NCBI GenBank assembly: GCA_017562135.1
Contig: QEYB01000895.1
Location: 806,001-870,000 of the forward strand
From: Dipylidium caninum
Lineage: Eukaryota; Platyhelminthes; Cestoda; Cyclophyllidea; Dipylidiidae
DNA length: 64,000 bases
Direction of reading: 5' to 3'
A model generated the notes under the pieces. It saw only the letters and a program-made list of their open reading frames with translations, made no database searches and was not told the DNA's origin. Position 1 is the stretch's first letter. Each line of letters starts with the position of its first letter. Made by a program: the position numbers and the translations under genes. Below are positions 1-14,435 of the stretch, piece by piece.

Positions 1-1238
1 AGGCTTTGCCGCCAAACTGTGCCCTTGACGCGGCGTCTGGAGGCCTGTCCTCTGTGCGACTCGGTTGCCAAGCCCTGCCAAGGCGTAATCACTGCCACAA
101 AATATCTTCCTTTAATGAGACTCATAAAGCCTCTTCAACGCAGGAATACTACCACCTGGGCAGTTGTAATCCAAAAAATGTAGAAATTAGGGTTCTCGAG
201 GCCATCGTAACAGCAGGTGGGACGGCGCTTTAGAAGGGAGTGGAGTAAGGCCTAGGGGGCTACTGTGGTGAGAAACTGCGGACTCAAGCCCAAACAACCG
301 CTGCGGCAGTTCCGTCGTCCTCTCTCCCTCCATTTCTCCCGAATGACAGCTTACTGTATCCCCTCAAAGGCCACCAGACGAAATGCACGATTCCGCCTGC
401 AGGCGGAGAGGGTGGACGCCGCTGAGACACTGTTGCGGGTTAATGAGAAGGGAGGGGAGCTACGCCTTCGCCGCGTGAGGATAATGACTCTTACTCGGTG
501 TAATGGGCTGCTTTGTCACCTCTTGCCCGTCACGCCAGACGGCCACGCCTCAGCTCACCCCGAAGGGTCCTCCTCGCCGCAAATGCCACTTAGTAAAAAA
601 AAGACTCTTCCAATGAGCGTTCATGCCAATAACCCATTTGCAAAATGGTTTAAAAGCGCCTTTGTCAATGCCTAAAATTATGTACATGCATTCAAACCCG
701 TCTGCCGAAGGCGTATGAGGGAAACGCATATCTGGTCCCATCTATTTATGGCAGTAAGTCCGAACTGGAGGCGACCGGCGGTCTCGGGAGGACTTCTATT
801 AAGCCTGTTAATTCTGCGGCGAGATACTTCGGCCGGTGCGCTACTTAGTGAGGAAGTCCTCGGCACCGCCAATGCCTTAGTTGACGCGGGTTGGACGTGG
901 AATCGGATGGTACGCAGGTGCCATCAAACTACCAAGTCTCGGGCCGTCGTTCATTTGTGTGTGGCTGCTCTGTGCACTTGTGCTCAACGCAGCCTCCGCG
1001 CATTCACCCCAAATCGGGGCGAATGTGGGCAGGTTTTGACGGACACCAATTCCCGAAAAGTGTTGGCACATTCCTGTGCACATGTCTTGCCTGCGAAGGT
1101 GACGCCCGTCGCATAGTTTGCGGCAAACGAGACAAAAGTGAGGAGTGGCGGAAAAATACATGAACGGCGTATCCGAGGCCGTTAGCTGCTGCAAAGACAC
1201 ACACGTCAACCAGCAAACTTCTTGAATCAATCATGATG
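1..1238. other. GC-rich stretch, no gene recognised
   Basis: Both strands carry short overlapping open frames of the kind expected by chance in roughly 50% GC DNA. None shows a domain, a consistent chain of splice sites or a protein family I recognise. No tRNA-like or rRNA-like sequence was seen. Confidence 0.5.
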
Positions 1239-1599
1239 TCACTGGAAGCGACTAGATAATTCATCAATCTTAAAGATCCTGCCTCCGCTCGCCGTGGTGG
1301 GGACAGGAAGCCGCCAAAGTGGCGATGGACGAACAGGCATCGGGGGGCGAAAAATTGGAATGAGGTGGAACATACCGACACATGAACTCCGTGTCGTTAA
1401 GAGATCCGTAGCCGAAATCGAAACCGTAGCGTTTGTCGGAGAGACGCGGGATGCGGTGAACCCTTGCACAGTCGTCCATTTCTGCGTCGAGATCGAAACA
1501 GCCCATCGGGGGGACTTGGAGAAGGAGTGCGCACGCACACAGTAGCAACGCTGCAAAGACACAGACGTGCGTAAGGGTGGTACACGCCAGCAGATACAT
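1239..1599 (-). CDS. Candidate small secreted protein or peptide precursor, two exons, unrecognised
   Basis: I do not recognise this protein. A minus-strand model has exon 1 at 1599-1376 and exon 2 at 1278-1239, giving 87 residues. Residues 1-33 look like a signal peptide: MYLLAC start, then a long Val/Ala/Leu/Cys run ending near PPMG. The mature part is acidic, has three cysteines and a dibasic site (SDKRYGFDFGYG) followed by a short tail ending SRFQ. The intron of 97 nt starts with a consensus donor (CG|GTATGT) and ends with GGCAG, and the phases agree (2 then 1). This layout is typical of secreted peptides or neuropeptide precursors, but there is no Gly-Lys-Arg amidation site. The surrounding GC-rich DNA is full of chance open frames, so this could be spurious. 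Confidence 0.3.
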
Positions 1600-2044
1600 C
1601 GGGCGGTTTCTTAGTGTGGCACACGGCCGCCAAATGCTGCAACGACGAGCCCAGGAAGTAGCTTGCTGGTGTCCGTCATTTGTGGATGCACGACTTCGCA
1701 CTTCGTTTAACATCGACCTCGCGTGATGCGCTGGTCTACAGGCCCTTCGGGACATTTTACCAACTCAGGCCATAATGCGCATCCCACTCCTGCAGGTTGC
1801 CCTTTGTAGACTGGCAGCCTCAATTAGCTTGGCTTTTTCTGGCAAGGCGATGTTTCTTGATACTAACAAAATTGCCCTGACACGTTTATTCCGTGGACTA
1901 GAGAGAATAAGCCCGCGAGATGGCAGTCAATTGAGGGGAGGACCGTATCGTCCTGTGCGTCAGAGAGAGCTGTAAATGAAGACGACTTCTCTGTCTCATT
2001 ATCCCGGCTGTTGAGCCTCTAACGACGGAGTCCTCACCGGTCGG

Positions 2045-2093
2045 TTGGGGGCGATGGGGATGGGGATGAGGGCGGGACAGGGGGCGGGGGGGG
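2045..2093 (+). repeat. G-rich tract with quadruplex potential
   Basis: At least seven runs of three or more G within about 50 bases, separated by spacers of 1-4 bases and ending in an eight-G run. This satisfies the usual G3+N1-7 quadruplex pattern several times over. No function can be assigned. Confidence 0.6.
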
Positions 2094-5000
2094 ACAACTG
2101 CGCCAGACAGAACACCGCGACACAGATTAGCGCCCGAGTTGAGTTGCGTCTCTGCCCTCCTCAGGCCACCTGCCTCGTGGACTGTTCGCGGGCAGGAGGA
2201 CTGCACCTTCACTCATCCATTATTAACAGTGTCATCTTTTCTCTTATTTCCGATTTGCTCGTTGCCTCGTGGCTGCTGCGGGAAAGTTAAATAATTAAGC
2301 GACTCTGTACCCACTCGCACTAGCCCCCACTCTCCCATCACCCGCGACGTGACGGGATGTGGTCTTCCAGATTCCCGGTCCCCACTCCCACACCACGCAG
2401 TGTTTGGTGCCGACCTCGCACGGAAATGCGGTGGGTTTTGCGAACGAAAAGATGGTTCAAAGGACACCTTATGACACCGCCAAGGGGGATGGAAGGGCTT
2501 GAGCGGCTTATGTGGGGCCTAAGGTGCACTACTGAGCACGAGATTTTTGAATTCGACCATAAATGGATCACGACAAGGCCGAAAAGATCCGACAGTGACC
2601 ACGAGGGTACTCGTTTATCGCACCTCTCCTCGTGGGTTAAGATACCCACTCTGTTCGGGCCGTTGCCGTCTATACGCTCCCCCGCGTACACGCACGAACG
2701 GATGCGTATGAGTTTGGGTGGGTTAAGGAGGGGGCGAAGGAGTGGGCGGAGAGGACAAACCTGAGGTGCCTCCAAAATTCTTGGCCTGCGCGGGAACAAG
2801 ACAGGCTCGCGGCATGGCAGCCTTGTTAGATGTGTGGAACAATAAAACAGCGTGAAATCCCTCCGAAGGTGACTAGTCCACTGTGCCGCACGAGTGTACT
2901 GCGGCGTCGCAACCCAACCTCACCGCACACCCATGTGCGGGGCAACAATGACAACGTCGAGTGCGTCGGGACGCCTGAAGATCGCCTCTCCTGGACAGTC
3001 GGCCTACCGACTCTGTCGGGCCCAACCAGCCCCTTTACACTTCTTAACAGGAAAAGGTAGATCCCTTTAACTTCTCACAGTTTTCGAGTGCTACGCGTCG
3101 AGAAATACATTACAGTCATAAAGATTTTGCAGATCTTTGGCTAATGAGGCTACACATTTCGCGAGGATCACTCGCAACTTTCATATCCGCCCATTTGCCA
3201 ACCGCTGAAGGTATGTAGTTGCAAATATTTTGCGATTTGTCATCCATACCAATAGATTTGGAGATAAAGTGTCGTTTGTGGCATTGCCTGCTCTTTTTTA
3301 TTTCCCGTCACCGAAGTGCTGACATAGCAGTTAGGCCAGCTCTGGGCTTATTTAGATTTCTACCACCACTTGCTCGCCAAGCCTCGACGCGATCGCCAGT
3401 TGAAACGCGGGGGCAGCACCAACGTCGCTCTTAACGCGTTTAGGATCATCGGCAGAGACTACACAGACGCGGGGATGATAAATGGATGAGACCAATGAGT
3501 TCCACACAAACTATCACATGCGTCCACCAAAAGGAGAAGCAACGGTTAAGGGGACAGGTGCAGGAGGCAACGTACTTGAATTTCGGATCAGTATAAATGC
3601 GCCGATAGTTCCAATCTTTTCTCTCTTGAACGTAGGCATCTTTTTCTACCACTGTGGAGCATTTTGTCCCCTGTTGAACTGGAACATCCGAGGTGGTGTG
3701 TATCGGCGAAAGAGGAGGCAAATGAATGGATGAAATCTAAGAAATGGATTCGGCTGATAAAACCAGCTGAGGCACACACACGAACTGGCCGGCCAATCGC
3801 AGGCGTCCGCGTGCTGGGCCAATGGCCTCCGTCAAAGACACGAAAAGCAGCCCTGTTGGCGGTGTTTTCTCCAACTCTTAAAAAATTATCAGGGCAGCGT
3901 TATTTTCACTCTCTAAGGGGTGCTGCCAAAGGGACAGTTCGCGATTGTGTCGCTGTTCCACAGAGGTAATTACCCACTTCGTTTCCTTTGCAGTGGGCCT
4001 AGTAAACAACTTTTTAGAGAACTTTCACATTGGCTAATTGGGTGTGTAGTTAGTGAGATTACACTCTGCCTTGGTAATGATCTTAATCGAGCACTCAGGG
4101 CCTGGAGGCGTTTTCAACCTCGACAGCTTTCAATTAACAAAGTTTCACTCCGGCGTGGCAATTGCCCAGAGCGGGTAACTGCGCGAGAACCACTGACAAT
4201 ATAGCTAATTTGTAGTGGGATGATTTAAAAAGTGTTGCGAATATCGACACTCGACTCGCGTTGTTCGAAAATACTCACCGAAATGTGATAATCTCTGGGG
4301 ATTTAGCTCGACACGCATGAAGAAAACAAAAATGAAGAGCTGAAGGTGGATTTAGTTACTTAAAGGGCGGACAAATAATTCCCATTACTACTGCCCTCCA
4401 CGTCCGCCGATTCATGTAGCACTGCCCACTTTGTTGATTTAGAGCATATTCCTGCAGCGGAATTCTTGCCAACTGGAGAATGTCCCCCTCTATACACTGA
4501 GTCGAGGCAGCTCCGTCGCCTCCATGTCGGTTGAGGGAACATGCGCCGTGAGCCATGCCAGTGAGATATGCAGATGCGGATTCTCGGTTGAAACATGGTC
4601 CCTACAGTCGTCCAGACACGAGACAGGTTGGCACGCTGCCGTGTCTCTGGGAGAGGCGTAACATCTAACGCTTAGCGATGAGACCAAATGTGAGAAGCAA
4701 AAATTTTCATGTTAATATAGTGTGCTTTGCGCCACTCCTCGTTTGTTGGCTGTCAGTGGGACAGTCTTCCTGGCACACTCCCGAAAAGGGGTTAACGCCG
4801 CCGAAAGTTCTTTATTTATACACTATTCGAGGGATACAACTTCCAAGGAAACTTTAAACAGCCCTACTGCACTAAACAATCCGCCATTTATACAAAGTGA
4901 CGACGTTGATCAACACGGCCTTTTCTCAGGAGAAAATGGGCTGCAAGTAGGGAGAGTGGAAAAAAACTGTACTTCAAGACCCAACCCTTCCTCCAATTCC

Positions 5001-8000
5001 ACTAATAGACTGCTTCCCGAGGCCAGAGGCGTCTGCCTATTGGTGGAAAGGTGTCATGTCACAGGGTCCCTTGCTCCTCGTACTTTGACAGAGATCTCGC
5101 TTCTGTCCCGGTTTGCCAACCCCTGGCGCTTATCTCTGCCCGCGTCCACATCCCCTCCTTTGGGCGGGGAGCTATCTTAGCCTCAGGGTACTAACCAGGC
5201 AGGGGGAAATCCGAGTAGCATAAAAGCGCATTAACTGCGGCACTTTACCAGTGCCAGTATAACTAGTGCCTTCGAAGGGACCGGTTGGGAGATTGGCAGT
5301 TCCCGTCTATGGTTAGGAAACTTCTTGAACACGTGTCCACATCCCATCCAGTGATCAGGTCCAGTTGAAATTGGTTCATTCATGACAGCGACAATTGCAA
5401 ACCGCATCCGTGTGGTCTGAAGTATAAACAGTCAGAAGTAGTGGGTACGTCATTCGGTTGTCAAGAGGGTTTTCAAAGTGACTACCTGGTTCTTGGGCAC
5501 ACAAGAGCAGCACGTAATCGGGATCAAAAGGGTACCCTGAAAGGTTATAACCAGCCAGGTCGAGTGGTGGCCTACAGGGCGTGCTGAGCTCAGGTTAGAA
5601 AACTTTGCACTTAAGATTTATTCAACAAAAAAGTACATGTTATGCATAGTAAATGCACGAAAACCCTCACCACCCTACCTTCTTGGAGGGGGACGTTGAA
5701 ATAGTCCTGAAGGGAAAAAAACAAATATTGCAGTCTGCTCTCTGCAAAACAAGTTTATACATTTGTAGCCCTGAGAAAAACCCATCTCCTGACGGCTAAC
5801 CCGAAAGACGAGGGCCGGCATTTCAGACGTAGCCCCAGCAATTAGGGCACGACTGTCTACGTCCCTGAGGGACCACAGAACCGTGTTGTGACGCCTGTGG
5901 TGTGTTGCGCAACGCATGTGAGTCCGCGGGGCGAAACAGACCACCGCTTGCCGCCCTGACTGCTTCCCAAACGCATGCCACAGTCAGCAACGGGGAGGTG
6001 ACGTGTGGAAATGCGGACGAGGCGCAGACACCCAGGAGGACTGCGTCGACACAGCCGAATTCATGGTAGAACTAACTCGCTCAGTCTGATCCGCAGTCCT
6101 GACTCCCGGATTTGGCCCTATAGGCGGCTGCAATGACCGGGTTTGAAATAGTCTCCACCTACCGCACATCGTGTTACGTGGCATATCTTGTAACAACTTA
6201 GCAGGACACTACCAGCTAACTTGGGCGGAGCTGCAGTGCTCAGAAGTGGTCCAAAAACGTCACTGGTCTCATTAGAACCGAGAAACTTACGCCTCTATTG
6301 AAACAGAGTTTCCATTTTCTCAGAAGATTTGCCCGCTTATCGACTGGCCACTCGAGCTGGTCCATTTTTCCGAGTGCAACCTAGAAGAGAGGAAGGTCGG
6401 CCTTACAAGTCAAATAGGGACGTGGGGACATCGAACTGGCATACAGAAATGGGGCATTGGGCACACACATTTCGCACCGGACGACCCCCATGCTGGACCA
6501 TCTTACTGAAAATTAGGGGACAAAGAGGAATTGATGAGATCATGAACGGCGAGTAGAAGGATATGGTGCTGAGCGCGGTGAAAGCTCGTCTCTAAGTAAG
6601 AATCTCCATTTGTACCCCTTCACCCCGTAGACTGTGGCTCCACGACTGAAAGCTTTCGAAGGGAAACAGGGATCGGAAAGGTGGGGTCCTCCCAGTCTCA
6701 ACGCATAGGTGAACTCAAGAAAGGTTTAGTATAGGAAAAGGTTGACAGGGAGAATGCAGTACGGAACTCCGGAGGGCCGTTATGACTCCTTTTCGCCTCA
6801 ACCTTTCTTCCCAGGCAGGTTATTAAGCTTGTTAGTAGAAGACAATGAGAAGTCATCTCGCCTAAACGGATCGCCTAAATCACCGCCATCCCTTTAATCA
6901 GAAAAAAATGCGCCTCAACGCCAGCCTGCTTTGCTAGTGGGAGGAAAAGAAGAGACTGCAGTGGAACGGTCAGCGCTGCGATGGCGTACGGCCATGGAGG
7001 CTCAACTGCCTGACCTTATCGCACTCCGCAAGCTTCACTTCACATCCGCTTTTTAAGAGTTGCCCTGCGGGACTAGGCGAAGTTTATTTTCCACGCACTC
7101 AGGCAGGAGACGACAGATTGCCCCGCCTCACCGAGACCGCCCCTGCAATCGGTGGAAAAAAGAAAACTGCAACCTCTTAGTTCCTACCCTTCCTGCCACA
7201 CATTTTGACTTTTGCCCTACGCAAATGATGCCCACCGTGAACATTCAGCCTGTCTTTCGAGCTATGGAAGCATTAGCGTCTAGTGCGTGCAAAGAAGCGT
7301 GGCGAGATACGAGGACGGCGAGGCGGCGAAGGCCTCGACACATTCTTGATCACCTCCCTCTTATTCTCTTGGTTGGTGCTCAGGACATCGAAGTATTGTG
7401 AAGCTGATGCACCGCCTACTGCCTCCACTAATGAAGGCCGCCCGTGGGACGTGACTCGCCCATGGGGGTGGCGCGAAAGGACAGCGCAGCCTCGCATGTG
7501 CATCCCGCGCCTCGTCCGCCTCGGTGAGCATGCTGCACAAAATCATGAAAATTTGTAGACATAAAAGTACAAAAGAAATTAAAATAACCACCTCGTAACT
7601 TGGACTTCTCCGTACACGCCTCGACCTCTCTACTTCCATGATTGAAAGCTTTGTTTCGCCTCCAGCAAGGCAAAGCTCCTGTGCACCTTTCTGTTCGTTG
7701 TGTGGAGTCCTGCTAGCGGACTACGCCCACATCGCCCACGAGTGGTTGGGTGGAGCGAAGGTTGTGCTGCGATTAAGCGAAGACCTCCTGAGCCGACATC
7801 GAGGGGTAACTCCTGGCACCCAGAAAGTGACTGCTGCGATTTACCTCGAAAGTCCTCGGAAGACGAGGGATGGAGATCTCTGACTTGTTCTGTCAACAAC
7901 ACTCCCTGAATACTGGGATGCCGGCGTTTCGTTTGTAGGCCACTCGGACAATCTCATACACCAGTTATGTTAACAAACGACCGCAATCGGCAAACAAATT

Positions 8001-11000
8001 GTCACTAGCGAGACTGGTTACCCCGTTGTACCGCTCTAAAGCGCCTTCTTTTCAATGCTGACTCCTCACGCCTTCCAAATCAGGTCCCCGAGTGGTGAGG
8101 GACTAAAACCGTATTCCCATGGGGTAGGGAACAGGCGGGGGAAAAGAGGCTGCGACTTGTCTCCTCCAGCCTCGATTGGGACAGAAAGTAGTCAGAAGTT
8201 ATATAACCACTAGCGTTGCATACTTACATGGCAGTAAAACACGCAACCCGTAAAAAAGACATTACACTTCCACCGAGGTCTGCTTTGCCATGAAGCATGA
8301 CCGAGGAGCTGAATTTATGTATGAATATTCAAATGCACAGTGCTCGTACGTACCGATTCCCTCCACGCAACATGGGCTTTTTAAACGTGTGAAATTAGAT
8401 GTACACACAAAATGTACCAATTGTCTCGCTCCACCCTCCACACCATTGACGAGATGGACCGCCAGAGCGGGAATTGCGCCTCCTTCGGGGTGGAATGGCG
8501 TTGAGACCCTTCTTATTCACCGTCCCCATGAGACGCCAACAGTTCCGCTCCACACGACGTGGGAACCTTGTCTGATGGCGCTTGACAGAACCTCTGTGTG
8601 AAGAAGCTGCGGCTTTAAAGCTGTGGCTTTGGCGATCAAGGCGTGTCTGCAATTGGTAAATGGTTGACAAATATGACGTCATATTCCAACGCTCATAGAC
8701 AAGCCGTGCAGTTTTGCGAGGTTGAGAAACGTCCACGCGCAGAATGGACCATGAAATGCGGCTTGGCCAGCGGAGGGTGCCACCAGCGCCCACCCTGTCC
8801 CGCTCAGACAAAGATATCAACATGGTCAACCTCGTAATTCACGTCCGCGAGTGCAGCCTGGGGAAGCAGGCCTCCATTCCAAAAGTAAAGACTCTCGGAG
8901 TTGTGACGCCTCAACTCCCTCTTTTACAAGCAGTCTTTTTGAGAAGTAGCCCCGAGACATCATCCAATCCTCCTCTCCAATGCACTTACAAACGTCTCGA
9001 CCCTGTAATTATACACCAATTTTAAACCATCTTTTGCCAATTTCTCCGCCCCTGCTGTCAGAGTACAGTCCCCACACGAACTGGTGTGTACGTGCTCCAG
9101 ATATCGCGCGCCTCATGCACAGATCGTTCAAATTTCCCTGTGGGCGGCCTGCGGGACAGTGGCTGTCGGTAGGGAAAATGTCAACTTCCAATTGACAGAA
9201 GTGGACACGCAGAAACCTCTGCTATTCATCAAGATAACGGAAGTTAGACTCAACTCAACAAACACCACCCCAGAAGTCGCTTGGTTTTTACCCCAAGTGG
9301 GGCGAGGAGAACATTTAACCGACAGGTTTAATCTCCTCCTAAATCCATTGCTGGCAGCGTCCAGCCAAAGATGGAGGAGAGGCGCACCGTGAAGCTTGCT
9401 GAATTGCGGTGCTCGCTTCTAGTTCGTCAAACACAAAAACTTACTTCTCCTCACTTTCCACATCGCCATGCCACCAAGAAACAGCGGGTCGGCGGGGCTC
9501 ATGGGCCTGACGGGGCAGGCAAGGTCGTTTCCAAGCCACTCAAAACCCGTTACTGCGCTGCAAGTAGCATGTTTCAGAACCTATGCATTATTGCGTTTTA
9601 GTGCTTCCTCTTAAAGCAAATAGCTGCTTTCTCCCCTAGTTGCTGGGTTCCAGTGACAATCAGGCCATCGGCCAGCCGGTTTCGGGTAGGTGGCGCATAG
9701 AAGTGGGTGTTCCCGGACGTAGGGGACATTAGATTCCCTTGTAATATCCCTTACGTTAATGGCCTAACAGATAAGCCTGCTACTCAACCGTTGTCGGAAT
9801 CCCTCTATGGCTTCTTTGATAGGAGAATTGGCCATTACATCGACGCGTTTGCTGGCGACTTCGGAGAGACTGGCCTGCACGGGTCACAAGCAGTGCCCCA
9901 CTATGGGGCAGCAGGCCGGCAGGCACACTTGCAAATGCAGCAGTAGTGTGGAGGAGGAGGGATAGAGAAGGTGCGTTCGCAGTGGTTGTGCGCCTCTCGC
10001 CGTTTGCAGCCTGGAATTACCCATCACGAAGTAAAAGGAAAATCCCAACTCCTTGGCTCATGCGCCGACAGACGCACTTACATCCGGTGGAGCAGACAAG
10101 GCGGGTCACAGGGGTCTGAAAGGGGATCTCGAAGTCGCAATTACTCCCCGTTCAAAGTAAGTTCGGTTACTTGTGACTCGGCAGGAGGTAGATGAAATTC
10201 CTCGTAGAAGACTTCAGCCAGATGGTGCTCTAACCGCGTGAGTGCCGATTTGCATTGTCTTTAGTAAGAATGCGACTCTAGATAATTGTTGTAACGATAA
10301 GTTGGATGCACAGAAGTCGATACTCTTCAGTTCCCTCTGACCTTCGTGCGCCAGCCTTCATCGTCCACAGCTGATTGAGGAGAAAGCGGACAAATAGTAA
10401 TAAACAGAGTTACGCCCTGGGCCCAAGGTGGACACTTCGAGCAGGGGGCAGGGCGCTGGTGCGTCGCTGCCTCGAGTCGTGGATTCGGCTACTGTCCCAA
10501 CCAATGCTGAAGGAAGAGGAGACCGCCGGTGGAATCAGGAGAGAGCCAGTCCTCACGAGGCCTTGAACCCTCATGTCGGTGCACCCCTTTCATCGTCACT
10601 TCGGCGGCAAACAGGGTCCTCACCGCCGTCTCTCTCTCCCTCCCAAAAAAAAATAACACGGCGCTTCCGCACCGCAACCAACCTCCTCGCCGGTGACGCA
10701 GGGGAGTGTCATGACCTCTGCCATCCGTGTCCCCTTAAAGTTCAAGCGTCAAGGTAACACCTACAACGGCACCTGCGGTTTAGAGTGGAGGGGGGCTCTT
10801 CTGCTAGCCTGGAATCAACACCGTCCGAGCGTTGGACATAAGTGGATGAGTACCCGGTGCACGAAGTGAAGCTGCTGCAGCTCCTCTTATGCTTCGCGTC
10901 GGTAAAAGGGATTATTTGCCCCCCCTGCTACATAATTCATACCTCGTGTGCAGACAAGCATGACTCTCAGCGCGCTCGAAGCCGCCGGTTTCCCTGCTCC

Positions 11001-14000
11001 CGCTAGTTGAGGCGAGCATTGTGGGGCGGTGGCATTATGACTCCGCGGCGTATGAGGGAGCGCGTAAACATGCGGTTCAAGAGCCTTCGCTGCGGGGCTT
11101 GTTTGTGTCGTTGACAAATAGCCCTGTGGCCTTCTCCCTTTCTCTCTCACGCGGTTTGAAAAAATATAAACACAGAGTTTTAAAATTCGTTCCTGCGCGA
11201 TCGGCAAGGGACCGACCTGCTCATGTATACACCAAGCAGAGAGCCAAACCGACCAGGTCTCAAGGTAATTCGAGAGTGAAAGACCCTGCTGTGCCCGTTT
11301 TCCCGTCCTTCCCACGTTGTAAATCACGTTCTCCAGGGCGTAGACACATGCCAGCACTCCTACGCGGCCCCGATTATGAGCTGCTAAATGCTTCCAGGCC
11401 TTTGAGCCTTTAATCCGACCGCCGAAAAATCACATCTCTGTATTGCCGCAGCGCAGGGTCATTTTTGAAAAAGTGAGTGGAGAATTAGATTTTTCCACCC
11501 GGGTCACACGCAAAGGCATGAATGGAAGACATGAGGAGCGTCCAAGTGGGTAATTGGAAGAGTTGGACGCAAAATACCTGGAAGACGTGTTGATTGCCTA
11601 TAAAACCTATTAAAAAGTGGGTTTATAATTGCGCCTGCCAAAGATGATTGGCCTGCACGAATATGGTTAGAGCAATTCTGTCTCGCAGCTCCCAGAAAAA
11701 TGAAGAGCAATGACAGGACTGGCGGAAGACGAGTGTTGGCGAACGGATATTCAACAAGGCGAAGAATCACACTGTTCCGATGTGGCAAGTAAGAGTGTGA
11801 GCCCTCGATAAAATTTGGAATGTTCATCCTTATGAGGAGTTGAGTTGACGGAATAAGGATTATTTTAGCATTCATGAGGAGGATTCAGTACTTTTATGCC
11901 TCATCTTTCCGTCCGTGCTTGTCCTTTACGGGAGGGTGCTGCTCGTGTGCCTCAGCTCTAGCGGGGTCGCATCTCACAACTTGCAGCTATTGGGATGTGG
12001 GAGATGAAAGACTGACAACGGATGCAAGGAATGGGCGACCGCCACTGGCGCCATGCCGCAGCTTTGTCTGCGCATCGCCCTCGCTGCAGTGTTGTTGAGC
12101 GCCAGAGTCGGGGAGGGAGCGAAGGCCACCACGCAGGCACTCCAAGCGACAGCAAATCGCAGTGAACAAGGGGCCAACTTCCTCACCCCCCAATTCACCA
12201 GCCAGTGGATAAATTTGTTTACGCCACGTTGGAACACCAGCGCTCTTTCCCTCTCCTTATAAAAAGGCATCCTTAATTGTAGGCGGCAGGTAGGTGGAAC
12301 TCGTCACGACAACGTCCGTCCAGACAATGTCATTTCTAAGGCCTGATTCCCACCGTGCATTTTTGAAACTTTAGAACATTTTCATACCAATTGCGAGGAT
12401 CGAATCCCCGGATTGAATTATCTATCCGGTTGCTGCCCTCGTCTTCGCCTTCTCCTACCCTCACAAGGGCAGTGGAGGTGGCGGGTTCACTAAGGAAGGT
12501 TTACGCAACAGAGGAACCGCCTGGTGTGCCTATATGGCTTCCCACCTCCTCCATCCTTTTACTTACTGACATAACCTCTTATTGCGTTGGATGTTACAGC
12601 GCCAAACAGCACGGGATGCCCTTCTCGAGCGTCGAGGCAGGAGGGCCAGTGCTCATAAGCCCTTCTGCTTCATGCCTTCCCACCGACAAGACAATTGGTT
12701 CATTCGGCGAATTGATGCGATCAGGTGATGGAAGTGCCGGCCTCTACCGTGTCTAGGGAGTCTACAACTCAGAGTGAGAAATTCGTTGAGCAGAGCAAAT
12801 CCGACACTGAGTTGGTTCAGACTGCAAAACATGTGAGGGGTGCCAAGAGCGGAATAACGACCACGAGTTAATGGTTCGTTCGTGTCGCCTAGCTATCGTC
12901 GTCAAGGAAGCGTAGAAAAATGCAACTTGCTAGGATGCCAAAGCGGCCGTAAACCGCGGGGAGGATGGGGGGAGGGGGTGGCGCGGCTCCAACGACAATC
13001 CTAGCTCATGCCGTCACGGTCGCCCAATGGCGACGCCACTATCCGAAGGGGGTCCCATAGACCAGTCTTCGTATGCAACGCTGTATGTCCTCGCAGTTAT
13101 CACTCGGAATCGAATGATAGCCTGCGGTGTTTTGATGGACAAGGATGTCCCTAGCGAAACACGAGCCCGGTCGAGGTAATAATGGACTTCATATCCTTCA
13201 AATAAAGGAAATTTACAATGTTTTTTGATCTTCACACGAAGTATGCCTGATAAGAGAAGACCACACCCCACTTTCCGGTTTCGAGAGTCCATTCAGCAAT
13301 AAAGGAAGAGGGCACTTCATGACGCCTTCTTTGAAAATTGATAGTTGAACACCAGAACTTGTGGGAGAGGGATTGCCCAAGTTGCATGGAATCGTTCGAA
13401 CATGTGGATATTACTAAGAACCGGCCGGTGAGAGACAAGCAGCCCGGTTTACGTAGGATTAGGTGAGATGCAACAACCACGTGGTTCTCCTGCATTGCTG
13501 GGCACATTTGCCCCAACCAAGCAGTTAAATTGTTGCCTATCCGCCAAGACAACCAGTAGTTGCGCAAGCGAGCGCCTTGTTTATCTGGCTGAAGGTAGTT
13601 GAATGCCCGCCGTGCGGCCATACAGAGCGGTGTGAATGCCCTGGCACGCGACTCCTGCCCGATGCTTCGGTCCGACGCAAAACCAACTGAATGGAGCACG
13701 GCTAAGGTTTTTTCAGGGGGAATAAGAAGAAGCGATGCGAAAAGATCATGAGGAGGTAGAAAAGACTACACATTTGCACAATCTTATGCATACGTTCACA
13801 TATGCTTGGAGCAGGCATTTTATGAGACTGGGAGAATGCAATGGAGGGAAGAGGCAGAAATGGTATGGAATGAAGAAAGTTGTGTTGTTGGCGTCACAAA
13901 ATCTGGCCGAAAGACCACATTCCCCAGATCAGAGGGAAACTCCGGAGCTACGACTCCCCCTGGCAACGCTCCGATGCGCCTATGGATGCCTGTACCGAAA

Positions 14001-14042
14001 GCGAGCTGTGCAAGGGTGTTTAAGAACAGCATAAAATATCCT

Positions 14043-14086
14043 TTCCAAATATGTGGTTATTTGCTATAAACAGCAAATATTTGGAA
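14043..14086. repeat. Nested inverted repeat
   Basis: TTCCAAATAT at 14,043-14,052 is the reverse complement of ATATTTGGAA at 14,077-14,086. Inside it, ATTTGCT and AGCAAAT form a second stem around a six-base loop. The two stems partly compete for the same bases. It could be a hairpin in RNA or DNA; no poly-T tail follows, and bacterial-type termination is not relevant here. Confidence 0.5.
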
Positions 14087-14435
14087 CGCTTCGGAGGCAG
14101 ACCCAATCGCCTCCAATGCGGGTTAAGAGGCGGAAGTAAAAACGCAGTTCAATTTTTCACCCAAGTCGCCAGGGTTGGTGTCTCCACCGTTTGGATTTTT
14201 GCGGGGTCAGGTCATATGAGAACCGGTGGGGCTGAACTCGACTACGCGGTTTTCTGGTCGCCGCTTCGTCTCCATTTTGTAGTGCTCATTTGACGTCTCG
14301 CGCGAGTACATTCGGTGACCCTCCAAGGGGCCGCCCGACCACTGCAGACATTTATACAATGGAAAATGATATTTTACGATGTATTTCATCATTGTGATAA
14401 GAAACTGATCACCTACACATCACAGGCACATATCT

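Noticed and set aside
8643..9025. Overlapping open frames in the GC-rich left part as possible genes
   Set aside because: Several frames on both strands are open at once, composition is not protein-like, and no splice sites or domains link them.
9707..9946. 79-codon open frame considered as a retrotransposon remnant
   Set aside because: No reverse transcriptase, RNase H or integrase motif and no flanking repeats could be seen.
12053..12262. Open frame starting with a signal-peptide-like stretch
   Set aside because: The downstream part is low in structure, has no splice support, and open frames in three other registers overlap it.
12391..12416. tRNA B-box-like GGATCGAATCC
   Set aside because: No A box at the right distance and no acceptor-stem pairing.
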